From the NCBI GenBank assembly GCA_946122785.1, contig CAMGYJ010000006.1, forward strand, positions 52,410,066-52,474,065: 64,000 bases of DNA, in the 5' to 3' direction. Shown piece by piece: positions 44,685 to 53,763 of the stretch. Every line of letters begins with the position of its first letter. Position 1 is the stretch's first letter. This DNA is from Linum tenue. Its lineage: Eukaryota > Streptophyta > Magnoliopsida > Malpighiales > Linaceae. A model generated the notes under the pieces. The model worked only from the letters and a program-made list of their open reading frames with translations. It did no database searches and had not been told where the DNA came from. The position numbers and the translations under genes were made by a program.

Positions 44685-45518
44685 TAGGGGTGGGCAACGG
44701 AAAACGGGTATTTGGGTATACCCATACCCGTCCCGTTTTTTGAGGGTTACGGGTACCCAAATACCCGTATTTTTTTTTTACGGGATGGGATTTGGGAACA
44801 AGAAACTCTACAATGGGTACCCGCGGGTTACCCGTTCATACCCGTTTGGGTATTACGGGTACCCATACTACCCGTTTGTCTTCTTTAAAGTAATAATACA
44901 TATTCTTCCTGCGGTGATCTATTCCCATGTAATAATACATAGTTGCATATGAACCTTTTACTTTAGAAATGGCTCAAGCATGGATGCATTACAAGGAAGT
45001 GAAATGAGAAGATGGATAATTGTAATGAAAGATTCACCCATCTGCTAGGTTGCTTCTTCACCAACCCAGTAGCAGAATGAAAGAACTCCAACATCTTGTT
45101 GGGGCTTGTTTGAGCCTTAGTCGTGTAGGCTTATTTGGTTAGCAGAGAGCTATGAAAGCTGCTGTGCAGGTGAGTGTAATTTATTAGTTCCTGGAATTCA
45201 GGGTCATGGTGCCGAGAATTCTGCTTTGGAGTTGGCTTTGGTGTACTTATGTTAATTTGCTTCGTTGAATAAAACTATTCTGTTTTTTCGGTTAATTATC
45301 ATACACATCTATGGCCGCTTAGTTTATTTATTGTGGTTAAATTTTCTTTCTTTAAAATAATAACGGGTACCCGCGGTACCCGTTATCCGTCCCGTACGGG
45401 TAATGTACCCGTTAACCCTTACGGGTTTGGAAATGGGATGGAGTTTCCTCTCCAAATGGGATTGGGTACCCGTTTCAAACGGGACGGGTACCTAATCCCG
45501 TCCCGTTGCCCACCCCTA
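44685..45518. mobile_element. Non-autonomous hAT element, 834 bp, with 8-bp TSD
   Basis: Perfect 16-bp terminal inverted repeats TAGGGGTGGGCAACGG lie at both ends. The 8-mer ctttccat is duplicated at 44677-44684 and 45519-45526. Subterminal regions are packed with ACGGGTACCC motifs, themselves palindromic around GGTACC. No transposase is present. It shares its first 13 bases with the MITE at 17119, so one hAT transposase family may serve both. Confidence 0.95.
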
Positions 45519-45978
45519 CTTTCCATTTCTTCTTTTCTTTTTACTCCCACATGCATGCATGGACGACCCACCCTTCCCCATTCACTAATTTTCCTACACT
45601 TTCATACACATTCCTACACTTTCTTACACTTTCCTACAATTTCTTACACTTTCATTCACTTTCTCCTTCATTCCTCCTCTTTCTTTCATTTTCTTACATA
45701 TTCATTTACTTACGTACATATTCATGCATATACATGCATATACGTAAATGTTTCTTGTTTACATTACCCATACTCCTTTATCTTCCCTTATATACTTACA
45801 CTTTCTCATACTTTCGCATACACACTTGGATATTCTCATATACCACAATTATTGAGAAATGTTGGTGTATGACGGAGAATGTTAAAGTATAACGGAGAAT
45901 ATCGGCGAGTATAGGGGAATAATGGAGAATGTTGGTAAATGTTAGCGTAAGTCGAGGAATTAAACTACGACTTTTTCC

Positions 45979-45985
45979 TATAAAT
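45979..45985 (+). promoter_or_regulatory. TATA box in Tat LTR
   Basis: TATAAAT in the context cctataaatatggagcac, about 210 bases before the LTR end. It is the likely transcription start region of the element. Confidence 0.6.
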
Positions 45986-46309
45986 ATGGAGCACCCCTCC
46001 CCCTTTCTCATAATACCAAGTCACACACACAACTTAAGTCGCTTACGACTACTTCACACAACACAACTCACACACAATACACACTCTCTCTACTTTCTCT
46101 CTCTAAAAACGTTTTTTCTTTCCTCCCGATCTCCCAAAACGTGTTAAATCTCTAAACACTCAACACACCCTCAATTTGGCGGACTAAGCCATGGAATTAT
46201 GGGGCCCACCGTGGGGCCTGATGAGAAGAATATTTCCAAAGTTTTAACAAACCACCACCAAGCCGTGATGAATACCTAAGGTTCTCCCAGTATTCCTACC
46301 ATTGAAGCA

Positions 46310-47304
46310 GTGCGTCGCTCTTTAAGAGTAATCGAGACTGGGGGCAACCCAACCCCCGTTCACCACTCAGCGATGCATCGAGTCAAAATACAGAGCCTCG
46401 AGTGGTGCCACTTGCACAGACTACCTCTATTCCGGCACCAGAAGGAATTCTCACCCCTACTCCGGCACAAGTACATGAGATGCAGACTGAGATTGAGCGA
46501 ATCAGAGCTCAACTCAGAGTCAGAGAGGCCTCAAATATTAATGCTCCTGGTTCCTCCAGAGCACCGACACCAAACGACCAGGAGAGAGTTGTTTCCCATG
46601 GCTCGATCAATGAACAACCAAATGCGACATCAACACCTGTTGGATTAACAGCCCCGAGTCTCTCAGCCAATCTACTCGAACCGTCCCAAGGACATGGAGT
46701 TGTCTCTTCAACCGGAGTAGGAGGACCTCTATCCAGAATCGTGTAAGATGAGCCCTACGCACCAAATCTCCATTTACCAAGCTTGCCAGAGTATTATGGC
46801 ACCACAGATCCAGAAGACCACATTTGCTCTTTTCAAATCCTAATGCCATTAATCGGAGCATCTTATGCAACAATGTGCAAAATCTTCCCAGCAACACTCC
46901 GTGGAGATGCCCGACGATGGTACTCAAAGTTACAAGATGGTATTATCTCCAGCTTCTTCGAATTCTCCACTCTCTTCAGATGCAAATTCTACGCACAGAA
47001 AAAACAGCTTATCAGCATCCATCAACTCCTCAGCATCAGGCAGCATGATGATGAGACACTCAAGGCATACTATACTCGATATAGTAACATCGCCATCGGA
47101 CTTACATCAATCTGCACAGAGATTTCCACCAACGCCCTGATGCGAGGGACTATCAACACTGATCTATATGCCTCTCTTGCAAAACGGGCTCCCCACAGCA
47201 CTATGGAGCTTCAAGAGCGAGTTTCAAAATATATTGATCTAGAAGAGGCACTTCAGGAGGTTAGTCAGGCAGGATCCAAAAGAAAACTAGAGACTTCATT
47301 CTAG
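46310..47304 (+). pseudogene. Tat gag, second element
   Basis: Capsid signature: L-P-E-Y-Y-G-T-T-D-P-E-D-H, I-F-P-A-T-L-R-G-D-A-R-R-W-Y, F-E-F-S-T-L-F-R-C-K-F and T-L-K-A-Y-Y-T-R-Y. The frame from 46402 runs to 47304 with only one stop (TAA 46744-46746). The extreme N-terminus is in another frame. The N-terminal part has a short heptad-like stretch (V-H-E-M-Q-T-E-I-E-R-I-R-A-Q-L). Confidence 0.82.
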
Positions 47305-48400
47305 GATTCTCGCCGACAACGTCAAGTTCTTGCACCCGAGGGTCGAAATTCTTCCCAAAATTCCAGAAGGGAAGCCACCCAGTTACAACAAAGCTATACT
47401 CCTCTTAATCGCTCTAGAAAAGCCATTCTTCAGGTCATTTAAGAGAAGAAAATTCCCATTACTCTAAACAAACCTCCTCCAGTTATGAGGGTTTCAGGAA
47501 AGGGCCAAAAATTCTACTGCGAATTCAACTGTTGTACAGGACATGATACAGAAAGCTGTTACACCCTCAAGCACTCTATTGAAGGACTTATCCAACGAGG
47601 CTATCTTCGAGACTTTGTAAAGAATGTCCGACCCCCTATTTTCCCTTCACCTCCAATAGTAGACAAAGGAAAAGCACCACAGGAAAGTGGATCGGTGTTG
47701 GGAAATGTTCCTGTCATTCATGGCGGGGTCAAATTATCCGAACAAGTTGGTTCTCGCTCAACCGGTGCCCCAAGGTTGGTCAGTTCCGCTTCTACCACAC
47801 AAATTCCCATATCTTTTGACGATAGGGATCTTGAAGATATCGAGTATCCTCATGATGATGCCTTAGTCATTAAGGCAGTAATTGCAAATTATTATGTGCA
47901 ATGAGTCCTCATGGATGGAGGAAGCTCTGCAGATCTTTTATTCTACCCAGCTTTCAAGTCCATGGGTCTTCAACTAAACAAATGTCACCCTCCTAGCATT
48001 TACCTCGTGGGCTTCTTTGGAAATCAAGTCCCAGTTCTGGGGATTCTCCCACTCCAAGTTCGTATTGGCAATGACCAACAAACCGTAGAGACCACAATCA
48101 ACTTCCATGTTATTGACTGCCCTTCTGCGTACAACTGCATTATTGGACGCCCTTTTCTACATCAACTTCGGGCTATACCCTCAACTCTACACTTAAAATT
48201 GAAGTTCCCAACTATTGCCGGAGTCGGGTGTGTGAAGGGAGATCAAGCTCTTGCACGCCAATGTTGTGAGTTCTCCCTTAAAGATGGCTTTGTGGCCACA
48301 ATGGAAGCCAGAGATGAGGTCGCTCGACCCATTCGCGTCGACTCCGATGAAGAACATACATTAGAAGAAGGGCGAACCGTTCGTGTATCCATGGCATGGC
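47305..48400 (+). pseudogene. Tat nucleocapsid knuckle and aspartic protease, second element
   Basis: The zinc motif Y-C-E-F-N-C-C-T-G-H-D-T-E-S-C lies at 47517-47560; its second C-x2-H position is N. A frame from 47485 reaches a TGA at 47902-47904 (probably a CGA transition) directly before the protease active site V-L-M-D-G-G-S-S-A-D-L-L-F. The protease flap region continues with C-P-S-A-Y-N-C-I-I-G-R-P-F-L at 48119-48160. Earlier stops lie near 47304 and 47440. The enzyme's own core is undamaged. Confidence 0.82.
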
Positions 48401-48826
48401 CTAAAGATTATCTCCCACAACTTCTCAGTTTGATGACTGAGTACAAAGAGCTCTTTGCTCAAGGACCTGAGGATATGCCTGGTCTTGATTCAAAAGTTGC
48501 CGAGCATACACTAGGGATTATCCCAGGTAGCAAGCCTATCCAAAAGAAAAGAAGGAACTTTGCATGGGAACGTCGTCAGGCCATAGCAGAGGAAGTAATC
48601 AAGCTAGGGAAAGCCGGCTTCATTAACGAGGTTCTCTACCCAACATGGTTGACTAATGTGGTCATGGTTAAAAAGGTCAATGGCCAGTGGAGAATGTGTG
48701 TTGACTTCACCAATCTCAACAAAGCTTGCCCGAAGGACCCATATCCCCTGCCCAAGATTGATCCGCTTATCGATGCGGCCGCCGGTCATCGCCATCTCTC
48801 TACCCAACATGGTTGGGTAATGTGGT
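48401..48826 (+). pseudogene. Tat RT N-terminal part (first segment)
   Basis: The frame from the protease runs on through G-S-K-P-I-Q-K-K-R-R-N-F, A-G-F-I-N-E-V-L-Y-P-T-W-L and W-R-M-C-V-D-F-T-N-L-N-K-A-C-P-K-D-P-Y-P. At 48797 it meets the start of a 164-bp tandem copy, and at 48827 the nested Athila-like element. The remaining RT is at 51801-52306. Confidence 0.88.
48634..48826 (+). repeat. 164-bp tandem duplication in RT, split by the nested element
   Basis: Copy one is 48634-48797. Copy two is 48798-48826 plus 51801-51940, the two parts separated by the inserted element. The junction has a ctct microhomology. The copies differ at about seven positions, so the duplication predates or is partly independent of the insertion. 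Confidence 0.8.
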
Positions 48827-50316
48827 TGATGACTCGATATTTGCACATTCTTTCCCCTTTGTTTCTTGATCATTTAAGCTTGCATTATCACTTCTTTGGC
48901 CTATTTTATGCTAGGTTGTGTTCCTTTGTCACATTTCACGTCCTAGCACATAAAGTGAAGCGTAGGCGCAAGTTTCAAGTCAATCGGAGATCAATTGGCG
49001 ACTCGGGGGAAGTAACTCGGGTATGACTTGAAAAAGATGGATTTCTACCTCAGTTTGTGACCATATAATCATGTAATCTTGTCATGAGAAGAAAGAGGAC
49101 GAGACTACAAGCGTCTGGGATCAAACGACACCTGATTTGGAGTCCGAACGAGGGAGAAACGAAGAATAAAAGATAGGGGACCCGGAACTGCAAAATACCC
49201 GACCATAATCCCCTACCGGGTATTTTTGGCCATCTGATAGGGGATTTTTGGCAGCATCAGAACGCACCCCGGTCGTGAACCAAAAATACCCGACCGGGTA
49301 TTTTCCCTTTTGCCCAGAATAGTGACCCGGAGCATTTTGTTGATACCCGACCGGTTCCCTAAATACCCGACCGGGTATTCTGACCGGGGATCGTGAACGC
49401 AGGCTGTTAAAAGCCTGTTTTGTGCGTTTTTACAAATGAGAGCTGGGTTTTGGATCCCAAACACCCAAGGGACGAACCAAAGAGAGAGAGGGCGATTTTA
49501 GGGCATTCTTGGAGTGGAATTGGAGGATTTCTTCGCCTTGGAAGCTCGAGGAACAAGCCCGGACTTGAAGACTGATCATCTGAAGATTCTTACTGCAGTC
49601 TCTCTCTTCTCTATGGAGTAACTTCCCTTCACTTAGGTTTTGAAGAACCCTAGCTATGTTTGTTTGATTGGATGATTGTATGAGTACTCCTACTTGATAA
49701 TCTTGAGTTCATATTCAATCTATGCACGTTTTCATGATTCAATTCTGCTTTAGTCGAGATTATTGATCCTGCTTTGATCCTATGAGAGCGAATACCTGAT
49801 TAGGTCAATAGAGCACCATAGATTGATAGTATTGGATCGATTCCTTTAGTCGAGGGTTGATTCAATGCTTTGTATCGATTGAGAACCTCATTTGATAGAG
49901 GGAATCTAGTTCAGAATGCCTTGATCGGTTGTTCTAGAGAAGGATACGTCCCTCTAGGCAATTGACTCAAGAGGGCCTTGATACTTTACTCGAGATTCAA
50001 GGTTTAGTCAAGGATTCTCCGCATTATGAATGAAAGTGAAACAAGTTAGAGATCATCAATCATTAATCTGGCTAGTGGCTAGGGGGAATCATACCTAAGT
50101 GAGTTCCCAACCTGTAATTAGATTAACTTTAACAGTAGTTTGCTAGAGTAGTTTAGTTCTTCCATCTTAATCTGGTTTGCTAGATAATGAACTGAAGCTG
50201 AGTAATAGTAACTCTAGAGACCCGTGGATTTGATATTTATTACTTGAGCCACTATACTGCAGTCCCTTTCATTGGTTACACTTGGCCATTGTTAGGAGTT
50301 GTGTCATAGCGAGTCA
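48827..50316 (+). repeat. 5' LTR of the nested Athila-like element
   Basis: The 1490-bp LTR holds repeated palindromes (AAATACCCGACCGGGTATTT at 49285 and a second copy near 49362) in the part about 360-560 bases from its start. Its 3' half shares phrases such as ctctatggagta and gaagaaccctag with the LTRs at 52307 and 59154. Confidence 0.88.
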
Positions 50317-50322
50317 AGTTTT

Positions 50323-50340
50323 TGGCGCCGTTGCCGGGGA
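50323..50340 (+). other. Primer-binding site, tRNA-Asp
   Basis: TGGCGCCGTTGCCGGGGA, a perfect complement of the plant tRNA-Asp 3' end, six bases after the LTR. Confidence 0.95.
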
Positions 50341-50453
50341 CTTTCTAGATTATTAGGAAAGGCAGAAGTTTGTTACTTTAGCGTTTTTCTTTTCTTTTCC
50401 ACCCTTGCTTTTCACTTGGGTGTTTTTGTTTTTGTTTGTGAAGATCTGAATCA

Positions 50454-51668
50454 TGGATCCTCATGGCTTCTCCAATCATTAGGGGTATCCACCACCATCC
50501 GAGTGGTATTACCCCGAGACTCCCTGGAGCAATCAAGGAGGAGAAGACTACGGATTCGGGGTCGAGTACCAACCCCCTTACTACGGAGAACAATACGACC
50601 CCTGGGCATATCAAGAACAACCTCCTTATCAAGAAGAATTTCTCCCACAACCAGAAGGGCCATCGGAGCTGGAGTTACCCATGACGGCCTTCACGAGCCA
50701 TTCTGCAGAGCCATGCTACACTCCACAGCCAGATCCAAACTATGAATTGAGGCTTCTCATGGAGCAGTTTGCTCGGGACTCCGAGAGACGCAATCGCAAG
50801 ATGGACCTCCTTTTCTCATCCTTTTCTCCTCCTAACTCTTCATCCCTCCGTGAATCGGAGGAGAATGTTTCACACTCATCAAAGTAACCAGAGCGGGTTG
50901 AGCAAGTTTGTGCACAACTTGCTCAAGATCACCCGTCTGCTACCATACTAGAAGAGGAGGAGGAAGAAGAAGGCTACAAGGACATTGTGGAGCAAACAGA
51001 GATTATCACCGGAGAACTCCCGTGAAGATCATGATCAAGAATGTCCTGTCGTAGCCGACCACCCCTTCCCACATCCCACACCGAGCTTTGAAGAGGCGGG
51101 CATGAGTGAGGAGATGCAAAAAGATCTCATGAAAGAAATTGCTTGGCAACTTGCTCTCCAATCCGTGCTAGAAGACGAAGAGAGAGAAAGGGTGCAGAAA
51201 GAAGTTTTGGAGGATGACAAAAGTGAAGCGGAAGGAGTTCTTGATCATTTCCCAGGGGTGATACCACATGAAGAAGGAAGGGAGGTTGAAGAAGCAATTG
51301 GCATCCAGGCCGAGGACGAAGTTGGGGTGGAAGAGGCTTGCACTGGCCATGAGTTACATGTGATATCTCCACCAAACTTCGAGGAACTACTTAGCAAGGA
51401 CCCATTTGCAGTGTCTCTTTGCCAGACCAAGGCCACTTCGACATTGGTCCCTCTTGGTGGACGAAATGGTGGTCAATCGATGCTGTCATATCTAGTTTGG
51501 GGCAATGAGACGAGAGAAGAGAAGAAGAGGTCTCGAGGGTGGAGACTTCATCCGCATCAAATGCACGAGCTTCCATCACCTGTCATACCACATGCTCGTG
51601 ACTTGAGACTCCACCTCATTGACGAGAACCTCAACTTCAAGGAGGTTTTGGGGTGGACCAAAACTTAA
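50454..51668 (+). pseudogene. Unrecognised acidic protein of the Athila-like element
   Basis: The product has no domain I recognise. A first frame (50454-50887) starts M-D-P-H-G-F, has a TAG at codon 10, and is rich in P, Y, Q and E (Y-Q-P-P-Y-Y-G-E-Q-Y-D-P-W). A break follows near 50885, then an acidic stretch (E-E-E-E-E-E-G-Y-K-D). A second long frame (50985-51668, 227 codons) contains a Glu-rich, probably helical part and then F-E-E-L-L-S-K-D-P-F-A-V-S-L-C and L-V-P-L-G-G. Its position directly after the primer site is where gag would be. It may be a diverged particle or RNA-binding protein; that is inference. Confidence 0.55.
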
Positions 51669-51757
51669 GAGCTACCGTCCGGCTCACGACGTGAAAGAAG
51701 CGCTTGTTGGGAGGAAACCCAACCAGTCGGTTTGCATTTCTTTTTCTTTTTCTCCTC
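51669..51757 (+). other. Conserved 3' motif of Athila-like elements
   Basis: GTCCGGCT, GACGTGAAAGAAGCGCTTGT and TTGGGAGGAAACCCAA occur in a row. The minus-strand Athila at 2495-2550 has the same order with modest changes. A pyrimidine-rich tract follows. The TTGGG/CCCAA stem can form a hairpin. Confidence 0.6.
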
Positions 51758-51800
51758 GGTTACACTTGGCCATTGTTAGGAGTTGTGTCATAGCGAGTCA

Positions 51801-52306
51801 GTGGTCATGGTTAAAAAGGCCAATGGCCAGTGGAGAATGTGTGTTGACTTCACCGATCTCAACAAAGCTTGCCCGAAGGACCCGTATCCCCTGCCCAAGA
51901 TTGATCTGCTTATCGATGCGACCGCCGGTCATCGCCATCTCTCTTTTCTTGATATGTTCTCAGGGTTTCACCAGATCCCACTAAAGAAGGACGACCAAAA
52001 ATATACTGCCTTCATGACTCCGGTAGGAAATTATTGCTACAAGGTGATGTCGTTCGGCCTAAAAAATACCGGGGCTACCTATCAACGTATGGTGGATCGA
52101 GTCTTTGCCCAACAACTAGGTCAAAATTTTGAAGCCTATATGGATGACATCCTAATCAAAAGTGCGGAGACACATACACATTTAGAAGATCTACGCAAGA
52201 CTTTTGATACCCTACGAAGATACAACTTGCGCCTTAATCCAAAGAAATGCGTCTTCAGGGCCACCGCAGGAAAGTTTCTAGGATTCATGGTGACAAGACG
52301 TGGTAT
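51801..52306 (+). pseudogene. Tat RT catalytic part (second segment)
   Basis: The frame resumes after the nested element and reads through F-L-D-M-F-S-G-F-H-Q, M-S-F-G-L-K-N-T-G-A-T-Y-Q-R-M and E-A-Y-M-D-D-I-L-I-K-S. It ends in G-F-M-V-T-R-R-G-I, where the Athila LTR at 52307 cuts in. Both catalytic aspartate motifs are intact, unlike the Y-M-H-D of the first Tat copy. RNase H and integrase are not found on the near side of the gap. Confidence 0.9.
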
Positions 52307-53619
52307 TGATAGACCGTCATTTACACATGTTTTTACCCTCATACTTACACCGTTTGAGGTGTTGATTCTCGTGTTTTAGGCCGATTTCACGCTAGGTTGT
52401 GCTTGTTTGTGTTATTTCAGGTCCTAGTACGTGAATGAAGGCTTAGGAGCGAGTCTGGGGTCGATTGGACGCAGAACGGACGAAGGGCGAGCTGTTTGGG
52501 GAGTGCACGGGCAGACCAGGAGGCTGCACGGCCGTGCACTTGAGCCATTTGGCCGTGCACCTCATGTCGAGGCCATGCACGGGCAGGCTTGAAGCTTGCA
52601 CGGCCGTGCGCCTGGCCGTGCAAGGTGGCTGAAGGCCGAATAATTGATACGGTGCGTTTTGAGGGTGCACGGCCAGAATGGTGTTGTGCACGGCCGTGCA
52701 CCTGGCCGTGCAACTCGGGAAAGTCGGTTTTAAAGCCTAATACGAGCCAAAAGTGGGAGAATCGTGTTTTGAGAGCAAAAACAGAGCCCTAGAGAGAGAA
52801 AGTGCGAAGAACTCATCCTAGAAGCCGTCTTAGAGCTGGATTTCATCGAATCGAGCCTGGAGATCGTCATAGGAGTGGAAATCATTGTCCCGGAGCAGAT
52901 TATCCTCATCGTTATGAGTATGACTAATCCGATTCTTGTTTTCTCTTCTCTCTCTATGGAGTAGAACCCTTCTCTCACTTGGGTATGAAGAACCCTAGTT
53001 CCTTGTGTTAGGGATTTGATTGTAATGACTTGGGATGATATTACTGTTTGATTTTAATCGAATGATGCATGTTTATTGAATTGATTTGAGTCTGATCAGC
53101 TTGTCTCAATTTCTGCTTCAACCTGAGATAGATAGAATCTGATTAGGTTGTTAGAGCCTCTTCATTCGATAGTAGGACTGCTTTGTACTGGTGTTCTTGG
53201 CGCCAGTAGTGGAGTTCTGTGTTCATAGCCTCAGCTTTCTATTCCGGTGAAGGATAGTCGTCTGCCGGGTAGTTAGACTGAGAGGGCTTGGTCAGCTTAA
53301 GAGATTCCAAGCTACTGTCGGATCTTCCGCAGTCTAATCAACAGTAAATCAACCCAGGGAATTGCAATTGAACCTAACTAAGGGGCTAGGGGGACTCAAT
53401 CCCGAGTGACTCTTGCCTGCTTTAGAAACCGAACAATTTACTGCTTTCTTGTTGCTTTTACTTTTCACAACAATCACTCGACTTAGTTTGCTAGATAATA
53501 GAGAACCACGGAGTAAGCAGTAGATCTAGACCCCGGGTTGATAATTAAACTTGCCTATACTGCAGTCCCTTTCATTGGTTACACTTGGCCATTGTTAGGT
53601 GTTGTGTTTTAGCGTGTCA
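52307..53619 (+). repeat. 5' LTR of Athila copy A
   Basis: 1313 bp, TGATAGACCG...GCGTGTCA. Compared with copy B it lacks a 31-base segment (60024-60054 in B). The palindrome TGCACGGCCGTGCA occurs at 52525-52538 and 52687-52700, with several partial copies between. Confidence 0.92.
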
Positions 53620-53625
53620 AGTTTT

Positions 53626-53643
53626 TGGCGCCGTTGCCGGGGA
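53626..53643 (+). other. Primer-binding site, tRNA-Asp
   Basis: Perfect TGGCGCCGTTGCCGGGGA, six bases after the LTR. Confidence 0.95.
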
Positions 53644-53763
53644 ACCCTCTAGGTTATTGGGGAAACGTGATAATTTGTTATTCTAGTTTTTTCTTTATTG
53701 CATTTTTCGTTTCCACCTGTGTGCCTTCACGGGTTGTTTCTGCTGACTGTGTGCAGGTAGTGC

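Larger units (their letters stand above)
44419..46191 (+). repeat. 5' LTR of the second Tat element (interrupted by hAT)
   Basis: It starts tgatggacctag where the local array ends, and ends before a primer-like site (ggggcccaccgtggggcc at 46200-46217). Without the hAT insertion it would be about 930 bp. A ttcctacactttc-like microsatellite lies at 45590-45670. There is no second LTR in the window to confirm the edges. Confidence 0.5.
48827..51800 (+). mobile_element. Athila-like non-autonomous LTR element nested in Tat RT
   Basis: TSD gtggt flanks the element (48822-48826 and 51801-51805). The 5' LTR (48827-50316, TGATGACTCG...CGAGTCA) is followed by a perfect tRNA-Asp primer site. The 1.4-kb interior encodes an acidic protein of unknown function rather than gag-pol. 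The 3' LTR is reduced to its last 43 bp (51758-51800). It belongs to the Athila group by primer site and LTR similarity but requires enzymes in trans. Confidence 0.88.
44419..52306 (+). mobile_element. Second Tat-lineage element, hosting nested insertions
   Basis: A 5' LTR (44419-46191, itself carrying a hAT insertion) is followed by a primer-like site, gag, a zinc knuckle, protease and RT. The RT is interrupted at 48827-51800 by an Athila-like element and finally at 52307 by another Athila copy. The 3' part is not in the window or is lost beyond the assembly gap. It has several stops, but RT catalytic motifs are intact. Confidence 0.8.

Noticed and set aside
44740..45872. ORFs rich in Tyr/Pro/Phe (44740-44952, 45333-45872)
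   Set aside because: They read through hAT subterminal repeats and a TTCCTACACTTTC microsatellite in the Tat LTR; no start context or domain.
48604..48873. Minus-strand ORF over the RT duplication
   Set aside because: It is antisense to clear Tat RT coding sequence and crosses the nested-element junction.
52589..52792. Cys/Arg/Pro-rich ORFs in Athila LTRs
   Set aside because: They come from TGCACGGCCGTGCA repeats in the LTR and shift between the two LTR copies.
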